Shown here one piece after another: positions 16,471 through 23,494 of a stretch of 42,587 nt of DNA. Source of the stretch: a bacterium (GTDB lineage: Bacteria; Vulcanimicrobiota; Xenobia; Xenobiales; JADMJV01); the NCBI GenBank assembly GCA_030149525.1, contig JASBRJ010000172.1:1-42587 (forward strand), given 5' to 3'. Position 1 is the first letter of the stretch; every line of letters starts with the position of its first letter. Below the pieces are notes generated by a model. That model searched no databases. It saw nothing but the letters and a program-made list of their open reading frames with translations, and had not been told where the DNA came from. A program made the position numbers and the translations under genes.

Positions 16471-17811
16471 CTATTCCGTGGGCTTGGCGTTCCAGACCAA
16501 GCAGGCGAGAAGAGTGGACGCCACCGCCGAGCCTATCCAAAACAGGAAAACGGTATCGAAATCATAGGCTGCTGTTCCATCGTCCGTCATCTTCTTACCG
16601 GCCTCGATCAACCCACCGCTGATCCATTCCTGAGTTGCCGCTCCCAGGTAGCTGAAGAAGCCGATCACACCTTTGACCGCACCTGCCGCCCGAGTCGGCA
16701 CGAGGTCGACGGCGATCAATCCGGCCAGAAAGACCACCAATCCCCCGATGGCAAATTCAAAACACGCTAGAGCCAGGGCATCGAGCGTCCGCTGACCTGG
16801 TGGCACATAATACAAACTCACCAGAGAAGCGATGAGCAACAAGCCGTAGAGTAGAGCCGGTACGTTCCTTCGCGAGTTGAAGAATTTGTCTGATATCAGG
16901 CCCGAGCAGGCCGCTCCAGCCAGACCTGCCATAGTGTTGGCTCCGATGAGCACACCTGACTCTAGAACGGAATACCCCTTGGCGGATTGAAGGTAAAGCG
17001 GGCCCCAACTATGGACGGCGTAACGTGTGATGTACATGGTGGCGCTGGACAGACCGAGAATCCACACCACGGGATTCTTCAGCACCGCCTTTTGCAAATC
17101 CCATATGGCCCCTCCGGAAGGCTTTCCCGCTGCATAATCTTCACGCCAGTCGGCCACTTTCGGCAAACCGTAGGTCTCCGGTCGGTCGGCCAGGGTGAAG
17201 AACATAGTAACAGCCACCACAAGGCAAACAGCCCCGGGCCCGAGGAAGCCCCATCGCCAACCGAAGTAAGACACGAGTGCCGAGGTTCCCACAAAAGTGA
17301 GACCCTCACCGATATTGTGAGCGCCGGCCCAGATACCGTAGCGAGTTCCCCGCTCACTGTGACTAAACCATTGACACAGAGAAACAACGCTTGGGGCGGA
17401 ACCGATGGACTGAAACCATCCGTTGAGAGCCCAAAGCAAAGCGAAAACCCAAAGCGAGGATGCCAGGCCGAAGCAGATATTGACAAAAGCCGAGCACAAC
17501 AGAGCCACCGACATAAAACGACTGATGTCGGCACCGTCGGCCAGAAAACCGTTGATGGCCTTGCCGAAAGCGTAGACGTAGAAAAGGCTGGCTCCGATTA
17601 TGCCCAATTCCGAGGCGTCCAGCACGCCCGCTTCGATAAGATGCTTCTTGGTCACCGACAGACTCAATCGACAGGTGTAGAAGAAGCCGTATCCCAGAAC
17701 CAGGGTCCAGAAGACAGAGAAACGCTTGCGTTGATAGATTCTGTCGATCTGCTGCTTGTCTTGTAAAAGCGGTTTGTCCGCTCCGGTGCGAAAGAATTCA
17801 ACGATATTCAC
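16471..17811 (-). CDS. MFS transporter, organophosphate:phosphate antiporter type (GlpT/UhpC-like)
   Basis: 446 residues from GTG 17811, 10 bases after the previous stop. The longer frame to 17922 only runs back into that gene. Twelve membrane segments are recognisable. The N-terminal half carries OPA-family hallmarks: FWTLVLGYGFFYTCRLSLSV, FGKAINGFLADGADISRFMS, WALNGWFQSIGSAPSVVSL, and GTRYGIWAGAHNIGEGLTFV. Known members exchange phosphate for glycerol-3-phosphate or hexose-6-phosphate (GlpT, UhpT) or act as sugar-phosphate sensors (UhpC). Which one applies cannot be told here, as no glycerol or sugar-phosphate gene or UhpAB-type regulator adjoins. It is in the inner membrane and probably co-transcribed with the upstream peptidase-like gene. 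Confidence 0.88.
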   Translation of the reverse strand: MNIVEFFRTGADKPLLQDKQQIDRIYQRKRFSVFWTLVLGYGFFYTCRLSLSVTKKHLIEAGVLDASELGIIGASLFYVYAFGKAINGFLADGADISRFMSVALLCSAFVNICFGLASSLWVFALLWALNGWFQSIGSAPSVVSLCQWFSHSERGTRYGIWAGAHNIGEGLTFVGTSALVSYFGWRWGFLGPGAVCLVVAVTMFFTLADRPETYGLPKVADWREDYAAGKPSGGAIWDLQKAVLKNPVVWILGLSSATMYITRYAVHSWGPLYLQSAKGYSVLESGVLIGANTMAGLAGAACSGLISDKFFNSRRNVPALLYGLLLIASLVSLYYVPPGQRTLDALALACFEFAIGGLVVFLAGLIAVDLVPTRAAGAVKGVIGFFSYLGAATQEWISGGLIEAGKKMTDDGTAAYDFDTVFLFWIGSAVASTLLACLVWNAKPTE

Positions 17812-17821
17812 TAAGTGGCTT

Positions 17822-19033
17822 TTAGGCAAATAGACCCAGTATGCTTGCCAAGATGCCCTTCTCTTTTGGCGACTCGACTGGTGGAGGGAGCGGTCCTGCG
17901 ATAATGGCTTCCTGCTGAGCAAGGGGTCGGTCGAGTGACGACTCCGGCTCGGGAGCTTGTGGGGCCTCTCTCTCTATCGGCCTTCCGGTAGGAAGAGGTG
18001 CCTTTATAGACCAGTTTCGCTCCTGGTCGGCGGTCATTGCCCACCCCTCTGGAATCACCGCATAGTTGAGACGCTTGTAAAACTCTGCACGCGGAAATCG
18101 TTCGTGTCCGTTATCTAGAATTTGGCGACCGAACTCCGACAACTGCTTCGATTTTGTGGGCCCCCAGGGATTCCGAAACTCCACCCAGTTCTCATCCTGG
18201 GCCTTGACCAACACCATATGATAGCTGTGCTCCGGCTCCTTCTCTGCGGTCTCGACTGAACTCTCGTCCGTCTTTTCGCGCTCCGACCAGCGCAGGCAAA
18301 CCGGGATGGAATCGTCGACACTGCCCAAGAGCACGCGCATTTCTTCACCGGAAACGGGTCGAGTCTCCAAACGACGATTCTCCACCGCTTCATAGAGTCT
18401 CTTGAGAGCTTCCGGAGCAAGCCCCGTATCTTGCGTGCCTTCGAATTCATCCTTTCGGATTCGATAGACATCTTCGGGAACAGCGAAATCCATAAAGGAG
18501 GCCTGCAACATGCTGGAGACCGGCGTGCCGGTAGAAATATTTCCCTGAACTGAGGAAACGGCGCGTTTCATCACCTCGCCATTGGCCAGAGTGACCGCTC
18601 GCTGGCTGGACATCAAACCGTCCACAAGTCGGGTGAATTCTGCACCGTTTTCCTGAGCCAGATCGTAGGCCAGGACCGTTGCCGTGCAGGTTCCTTTGCT
18701 ATCCACCTGATTGAGAGACGTTTCGGGATAAGTCAGATGGGTGATGGTCCATCCGATGGTGTCGTTGCGGTAGGTCTTGGGAATATCTTTGTTGCCGCAG
18801 AGATCCGCAAGATTCTTGACAAGCGACTCGCCTTCCGCGTCTTTGGCCGACTCGAGCTTTCCCTCCAATAGCAACTTGTCGACGGCGTCGGCCACTTGAA
18901 TGTAACGGTCTCCCGCATTCTTTTGAAGGCGACTCGTGCGTTTCTTGACAGCACGATACGCCTCTTGCCCTTGAGGGGAGAGCCGGGTGAGATGATGTTG
19001 GACGAGCTTTCTATGATGGGAAGAGATCGCCAC
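17822..19033 (-). CDS. Putative papain-fold cysteine peptidase
   Basis: 403 residues from GTG 19033. No named family recognised, but the order and context of three residues fit a papain-like active site: Cys116 in KGTCTATVLAYDLA (cysteine at the start of a helix), His272 in HSYHMVLVKA (strand with a histidine), and Asn288 in VEFRNPWG. NPWG is the classic asparagine motif of papain/calpain and C39-like peptidases. The N-terminal 100 residues are helical and charged; the C-terminal 60 are proline-rich and end in a short hydrophobic tail (ILASILGLFA). No signal peptide is seen, so a cytoplasmic role or a non-classical secreted effector are both possible. The OPA transporter gene starts 10 bases after its stop. 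The peptidase call is inference from motifs. Confidence 0.65.
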   Translation of the reverse strand: MAISSHHRKLVQHHLTRLSPQGQEAYRAVKKRTSRLQKNAGDRYIQVADAVDKLLLEGKLESAKDAEGESLVKNLADLCGNKDIPKTYRNDTIGWTITHLTYPETSLNQVDSKGTCTATVLAYDLAQENGAEFTRLVDGLMSSQRAVTLANGEVMKRAVSSVQGNISTGTPVSSMLQASFMDFAVPEDVYRIRKDEFEGTQDTGLAPEALKRLYEAVENRRLETRPVSGEEMRVLLGSVDDSIPVCLRWSEREKTDESSVETAEKEPEHSYHMVLVKAQDENWVEFRNPWGPTKSKQLSEFGRQILDNGHERFPRAEFYKRLNYAVIPEGWAMTADQERNWSIKAPLPTGRPIEREAPQAPEPESSLDRPLAQQEAIIAGPLPPPVESPKEKGILASILGLFA

Positions 19034-19085
19034 ATGTCATTTAACCATCACGGTTCTGAAAAGAGACTGAAACGTCTGAACGGAA

Positions 19086-19883
19086 TCAGTCGTCTAGGTA
19101 GATGCGGTAGTAGTCGCCGAGCAGGTAGAAGGTGTTGACCAACGACAACGGCAGCAAGATGACCCCGATTGCATTGGCCACACCGGCGGTGAGAGGAGTC
19201 AAAACTGTGACCACCACGAGGGCTATAGGCCAGGCTAACGAGCGTAGAATGAACTCGGTGGGCGCGATGGTGAAAGCTCTCCAGACCCACAGCGGGTTGA
19301 GGAGGTGGCGAAATTTACGGGTGTGCGCGTATCGCACCATAAGAAGCGGCGCAAATACAGTCACCCAGGTGTAGAACACCGCTAACATACAGAGGTATCC
19401 GATGATAGTGGTGATGCCCGCCACGGTCAGGGCTGCATTGCTCAGAGCCTTCCACTCAAGATGAGAGAAAGCCAGCCCGGGAAGCGCCGTGGTCAACCCG
19501 AAGGCCGCCAATCCTGCATACATCAGCAAGAGCAAAGTGTAGGACTCCAGAAAGCCACCCACCAGAGCGAGGAATCCGTCTTTGATCAAGACCAACGGGT
19601 TGGACCATGAGGGCAGTTTCAAAGGCTCTTCCTTGGAAGGTTGAACGGCCACGCGAAGAAGCCACCCCACCGACATAGTGGCAAGAATGAATAAAACCAG
19701 CATAGTGATCATGCCGGCCAGCCCGAAAAGAGAACCGGCCGTGTCGGAATCGTTGCGATGATAAACCATTCCGCTGATGGTTCCGAGCCAGAAGACGAAA
19801 AAGAAACCCCCTACCGCCGCAGAGGCCAAGGGAAGCTTCAGCCAATTCCAATCTGTAAATGGGTAGACAGCTTTCTTAAACAT
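19086..19883 (-). CDS. DUF4013 family membrane protein
   Basis: 265 residues from ATG 19883 (a longer frame to 19919 exists but crosses the promoter). It begins MFKKAVYPFTDWNWLKLPLA, typical of DUF4013, which usually opens with a 'F.YPF.D.nW' motif and has four to six membrane segments; GWLLRVAVQ and LKLPSWSNPLVLIKDGFLAL match the conserved middle region. Hydrophobic segments are seen at roughly residues 20-40, 50-75, 105-130, 145-175, 190-200 and 225-255. The function of DUF4013 is unknown. It is divergent from cmoA. Its promoter (TTGATT-N17-TATAGT) places transcription start at or next to the ATG, implying a leaderless mRNA, and the -10 lies inside a 14-base palindrome. Confidence 0.8.
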   Translation of the reverse strand: MFKKAVYPFTDWNWLKLPLASAAVGGFFFVFWLGTISGMVYHRNDSDTAGSLFGLAGMITMLVLFILATMSVGWLLRVAVQPSKEEPLKLPSWSNPLVLIKDGFLALVGGFLESYTLLLLMYAGLAAFGLTTALPGLAFSHLEWKALSNAALTVAGITTIIGYLCMLAVFYTWVTVFAPLLMVRYAHTRKFRHLLNPLWVWRAFTIAPTEFILRSLAWPIALVVVTVLTPLTAGVANAIGVILLPLSLVNTFYLLGDYYRIYLDD

Positions 19884-19887
19884 AAAT

Positions 19888-19919
19888 TTCACTATAGTGA
19901 ATTTCTCGAAAAAAATCAA
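19888..19919 (-). promoter_or_regulatory. Promoter with palindromic operator for the DUF4013 gene
   Basis: On the minus strand, TTGATT (19919-19914) and TATAGT (19896-19891) are separated by exactly 17 bases. The -10 is embedded in the perfect palindrome TTCACTATAGTGAA (19888-19901). Only 7 bases separate the -10 from the ATG, leaving no room for a ribosome binding site, so a leaderless transcript is expected. The palindrome could also present a -10 to the divergent cmoA direction, though no good -35 is seen there. Confidence 0.6.
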
Positions 19920-19976
19920 TACCTAAAAAGAAGAACGTTCAGTAGGTGAGTCCACTCCAGACCCGAACCACGGCCC

Positions 19977-20699
19977 ATGGATAAAGACACTATCTATTCC
20001 ATGCCTTTAGCCAAGGTCGGCGATTTCCGTTTCGACGAGCAAGTCGTGCAAGTCTTTCCCGACATGATTGAGCGCTCCGTCCCCGGCTACGGCTCCATAC
20101 TCTCCATGATCGGGGAATTGGCCGCTCGCTATGTGGGGGAAAGAAGCCATGTCTACGACCTTGGCTGTTCCCTGGGCGCTTGCACCAAGGTGATTCGGGG
20201 GCGGATACCTGCCAACTGTCACATCCATGCGATCGACTCTTCCCAGGCCATGATTGAGAGTCTCCGACGCGCCCTGGAGCCATCTGAAGACTTGGCAACT
20301 GTGGAAGTCGAGAAGGCCGATATTCGAGACGTCACTATCGACAAGGCCAGTCTCTGCGTTCTCAACTTCACTCTTCAATTTATCGCGCCGGAGGGTCGGG
20401 AAGCGCTACTTGAGAGAATTTTCCACGGACTCAATCTCGGTGGAGCCCTTGTTTTATCGGAAAAGATCTGTTTTCCTCAGGAAAATCAGCAAGAACTCCT
20501 CACCGATCTCCACCACAGCTTCAAGCGTGCTAACGGATACAGTGACCTCGAGATCGCTCAAAAAAGAACCGCTTTAGAGAAAACTCTCATCCCCGAGACT
20601 CTAGAAACACACCTCAAACGCCTGGAAAGAGTCGGTTTTTCTGTGGCCACATGCTGGTTCCAGTGCTTCAACTTTGTCTCCATTCTGGCCATCAAATGA
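19977..20699 (+). CDS. cmoA: Carboxy-S-adenosyl-L-methionine synthase CmoA
   Basis: 240 residues, close to the 247 of E. coli CmoA and strongly similar throughout: RFDEQVVQVFPDMIERSVPG, VYDLGCSLGACT (SAM binding), LNFTLQFI, and the C-terminal HHSFKRANGYSDLEIAQKR and WFQCFNF. CmoA converts SAM and prephenate to carboxy-SAM, the carboxymethyl donor used by CmoB to make 5-carboxymethoxyuridine at the wobble position (34) of certain tRNAs. It is cytoplasmic. Its stop overlaps the cmoB start (ATGA), so the two are translated together. The upstream gap to the divergent DUF4013 gene is 93 bases; there is no strong ribosome binding site before ATG 19977. Confidence 0.96.
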   Translation: MDKDTIYSMPLAKVGDFRFDEQVVQVFPDMIERSVPGYGSILSMIGELAARYVGERSHVYDLGCSLGACTKVIRGRIPANCHIHAIDSSQAMIESLRRALEPSEDLATVEVEKADIRDVTIDKASLCVLNFTLQFIAPEGREALLERIFHGLNLGGALVLSEKICFPQENQQELLTDLHHSFKRANGYSDLEIAQKRTALEKTLIPETLETHLKRLERVGFSVATCWFQCFNFVSILAIK

Positions 20700-21664
20700 T
20701 GTTCAACTGGGAAGAACTCTTTGACGACCTGAAGGCCTCACCTCGCACCCGGAGCTGGTGCGAAGAGCTGGAAAAAGAGAGTTTAGAGGCGTTCCAGCCC
20801 GACAACAATGGAAATCTGGCTCGCTGGCAGGCTGCCTTTCACGCCCTGGGAGAGTTCCAGGTGGAGCAGGTGAGCCTTTCCGCAGACGCCGTTACCTGCA
20901 AAGGCGAGGTGAACGACTCGAAAGAACTCAAAAAGACTCTCCTTCAGCTAAAACCTTGGAGGAAAGGTCCCTTCCAGCTCTTCGACATCTTCATCGACAC
21001 CGAATGGCGTTCCAATCTGAAATGGGACCGCCTGAGTCCACACCTCGAACTGAGCGACAAAGACGTTCTCGACGTGGGCTGCGGAAACGGCTACTACGGC
21101 TGGAGAATGTTAGGCGCGGGAGCCCGGCGGGTGGTCGGCCTAGACCCTTACCTGCTCTACGTTATGCAGTTTGCCGTCTTGAGACGTTTCTTCGGAGAAG
21201 AGCTTCGCCACTACGTTCTCCCTGTGGGAGACACCATCATCTGTCCCAACCTTAGACTTTTCGATATCGTCTTCTCTATGGGTGTCCTCTATCACCGGAG
21301 AAGCCCAATTGAGCACTTACAGAGTCTGGGGCACGCTCTCAAATTGGGGGGGGAACTGGTCCTGGAAACCCTTATCATCGAAGGAGAGAACCATGAGGTT
21401 CTTCTTCCCGTCGACCGCTACGCCCAAATGAAGAATGTTTGGTTTCTTCCCACTCTAGCTCTGTTGGAACGGATGCTGGAGCGCTGTGGATTCTCGGATG
21501 TGAGGGTCCTCGATGTTAGCCCCACCACGGTGGAAGAGCAACGTAGCACGGAATGGATGACATTTGAATCGTTGCCCGACTTTCTGGATCCCAAGGACCA
21601 CACCAAAACGGTGGAAGGCTATCCGGCCCCGCTCCGTGCGGTTGTTAAGGCTCGTAAAGGGTAG
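20696..21664 (+). CDS. cmoB: tRNA U34 carboxymethyltransferase CmoB
   Basis: 322 residues from ATG 20696 (a second ATG follows at 20699), matching the 323 of E. coli CmoB. It transfers the carboxymethyl group from carboxy-SAM to 5-hydroxyuridine-34 of tRNA. Signatures: WRKGPFQLFDIFIDTEWRSN upstream of the fold, LDVGCGNGYYGWRMLGAGA (cofactor binding), DPYLLYVMQF, FSMGVLYHRRSPIEHLQSL, and ETLIIEG. The gene begins inside the cmoA stop (ATGA overlap). The hydroxylation step that supplies 5-hydroxyuridine (TrhO or TrhP in E. coli) is not encoded in the window; the rhodanese fusion at 34010 is not TrhO, as it lacks that architecture. It converges with the next gene, 4 bases apart. Confidence 0.96.
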   Translation: MMFNWEELFDDLKASPRTRSWCEELEKESLEAFQPDNNGNLARWQAAFHALGEFQVEQVSLSADAVTCKGEVNDSKELKKTLLQLKPWRKGPFQLFDIFIDTEWRSNLKWDRLSPHLELSDKDVLDVGCGNGYYGWRMLGAGARRVVGLDPYLLYVMQFAVLRRFFGEELRHYVLPVGDTIICPNLRLFDIVFSMGVLYHRRSPIEHLQSLGHALKLGGELVLETLIIEGENHEVLLPVDRYAQMKNVWFLPTLALLERMLERCGFSDVRVLDVSPTTVEEQRSTEWMTFESLPDFLDPKDHTKTVEGYPAPLRAVVKARKG

Positions 21665-21668
21665 CCTC

Positions 21669-22373
21669 TTACCAAACCCAGCGAAGTTGGCCTTGCAATT
21701 TCGGCTCAAAATCGTAGGGAAATTCTCCCAGAGTGGCCGGCGTCATTCTCGACTCCACCGTAGCGCTCAACTCCAATCCATCCCCCACGCTCTGCACAAC
21801 CTCACCTTTTAGCTCGTTGAGCTTATCCTTATGCCGAGAAGAGACGACGATCTGAGTACTCTCTTGGAGTTGCGTCTCGTAGGAGAGACTGGTCTCCGTA
21901 TTCTCCGGGAGCAACTGCTGATCAAGTTCCTGATAATAGCGAACCCGAAAAGTGTCGGATCCGAAGACCGGCGTCTCCAGACCACTCACCAAACTGTCGG
22001 TCTGTTCGCTGTGATCCCACTGGGCAAAGGCTCGGGCTTGCTGGAAGAGACTCTGGTTTAAGCGCAGAGAATAGCTTCGAGCACTGTCCACCAGGGTCAT
22101 CCGACAGGTCACTTCCGGACCGCAGGTGAGGGGCGTCAGGGAAGCTTCGACCTCAACATTTTCCACAGCTGTACTGTCTTCGCCCCGCTCCAGAACCAGA
22201 CGCGCCTTTCCGGTGCGCCGCCAGTCTCCCTGAAGCACAACCCGAGAAGTTTCTTCGGGCTGGAAAGTGACCCACTCGACCTCTTCGGAGGGGCCGGGGA
22301 AACGGGGTTCCGCCGAGGCCACTCCTGAAAGTAGCAGCATAGACATCAAGGCTGTGGTAGACCGCCATCGCAT
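21669..22373 (-). CDS. Secreted beta-rich protein, possibly outer-membrane
   Basis: 234 residues from ATG 22373. The start is chosen because it gives a clean signal peptide (MRWRSTTALMSMLLLSGVASA, cleaved after ASA), whereas the longer frame adds a charged extension. The mature protein consists of alternating short strands (TSLSYETQLQESTQIVVSS, GLELSATVESRM) and ends LQGQLRWVW. An aromatic last residue after alternating hydrophobics is the usual outer-membrane barrel signal. At about 210 mature residues it could form an 8-10 strand barrel. Two cysteines close together (TCGPEVTCRM) may pair. No family is recognised. It is a single gene, convergent with cmoB; 209 bases separate it from the divergent MYG1 gene, with no clear promoter visible. 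Confidence 0.72.
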   Translation of the reverse strand: MRWRSTTALMSMLLLSGVASAEPRFPGPSEEVEWVTFQPEETSRVVLQGDWRRTGKARLVLERGEDSTAVENVEVEASLTPLTCGPEVTCRMTLVDSARSYSLRLNQSLFQQARAFAQWDHSEQTDSLVSGLETPVFGSDTFRVRYYQELDQQLLPENTETSLSYETQLQESTQIVVSSRHKDKLNELKGEVVQSVGDGLELSATVESRMTPATLGEFPYDFEPKLQGQLRWVW

Positions 22374-22582
22374 GGTGGCCCGTTCCAAGAGCCTTTTCTC
22401 AGTCCTTTCCAGCAAGAGAAAGTTCTCGCGCCTCCCTACAGAGTTCCCCGCAGTAAGCTTTGAATCGGCAAGAAGGTTGCAACAACCGGAAGCCCAACAA
22501 AAATCGAGGAAAAAGCCAGCAGCAACGGCTCCCTCACCTGTGACGAACCAGGAGACGAAGGTTCATCTGGGAAAAGTCCATC

Positions 22583-23452
22583 ATGATTCGATATATCCTG
22601 ACCCATCCGGGTGGAGCCCACAAAGACGAGTTACTAGCTGTATGTGTTCTTATCGCCAAATACGGAGTTCCTGTTGTTCGTCGCGACCCATCTCCTGAAG
22701 AGCTCAGCGATAGCACCGTGGCTGTGGTGGATGTGGGCAGCCTCCACCAGCCGGCGAAAATGAACTTTGACCATCATCAGTTCGAGCGGGATCACGCACC
22801 TATTTGCGCTCTGAGCCTCGTGCTCGACCACCTGGGACTCTATGAGGACGCCTCCCACCTCTGCGACTGGCTTGAGCCCACGGAATGGTTCGACTCTCGG
22901 GGGCCCAAAAAGACGGCAGAGATGCTCGGTGTGCCCCGTCGAGCCATCTCTCAGCTCAACTCACCTTTCGATATCACTCTACTGCGTCGGTTCGCTCAGC
23001 TCTCCGAACTTTCGCCCGGCGAGCCCTTGTACGAATTCATGCGTTTCGCCGGAGAAGATCTTCTGGAATATTTGAAAGTGGCTCGCCAACGCATGGATTT
23101 TGTCAAAAAACATGTGGAACACTGGTCTATCGAGCATTCGGGCGAGGTTATTGAGGCGGTGTTCTTGCCCCGCACCGAGCCTCCGGCAGAGGAGCCCAGT
23201 TCCTCCCTGGCCAACTACATTCGCTCTCAAGAGATTGAAGACACCGTGGCCGCCATTGTTTATCCGGATCGGCGAGGCGACGGCTACGGAATCGGTCGCT
23301 ACGAGGATCACCCTCGGCTGGATTTCTCTCTCGTAAAAGACGAACCCGACGTGCACTTTGCCCATAACAGCGGCTTCATGTGTAAGACCTCCGCGACGGA
23401 TCGAGATCGATTGAGAACTCTTGTTACCATGGCCTGGCTTCCCAAAAGCTAG
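22583..23452 (+). CDS. MYG1 family protein (DHH-type metal-dependent hydrolase)
   Basis: 289 residues. Member of the MYG1/GAMM1 (UPF0160) family, related to DHH phosphoesterases; eukaryotic MYG1 is a 3'-5' RNA exonuclease, while bacterial roles are little known. Family features are present: THPGGAHKDELLAVCVL (metal ligands H8, H13, D15), VAVVDVGSLHQP, NFDHHQFERDHAPICALS (the DHH-like centre) and a C-terminal HFAHNSGFMCKT, aligned with the usual 'vHasGFig' block. It is shorter than eukaryotic members (about 340). It is cytoplasmic. A moderate ribosome site (GGGAAAAG) precedes ATG 22583. The response regulator gene follows after 42 bases, so they could share a transcript, though no functional link is evident. 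Confidence 0.88.
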   Translation: MIRYILTHPGGAHKDELLAVCVLIAKYGVPVVRRDPSPEELSDSTVAVVDVGSLHQPAKMNFDHHQFERDHAPICALSLVLDHLGLYEDASHLCDWLEPTEWFDSRGPKKTAEMLGVPRRAISQLNSPFDITLLRRFAQLSELSPGEPLYEFMRFAGEDLLEYLKVARQRMDFVKKHVEHWSIEHSGEVIEAVFLPRTEPPAEEPSSSLANYIRSQEIEDTVAAIVYPDRRGDGYGIGRYEDHPRLDFSLVKDEPDVHFAHNSGFMCKTSATDRDRLRTLVTMAWLPKS

Positions 23453-23494
23453 GGGAACAGGTATTTCCTGACAGGAAGCACAACTCCAGAACAC

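Noticed and set aside
16987-17766. Plus-strand open frame of 259 codons
   Set aside because: Antisense shadow of the OPA-type transporter, hydrophilic and low-complexity, without ribosome site.
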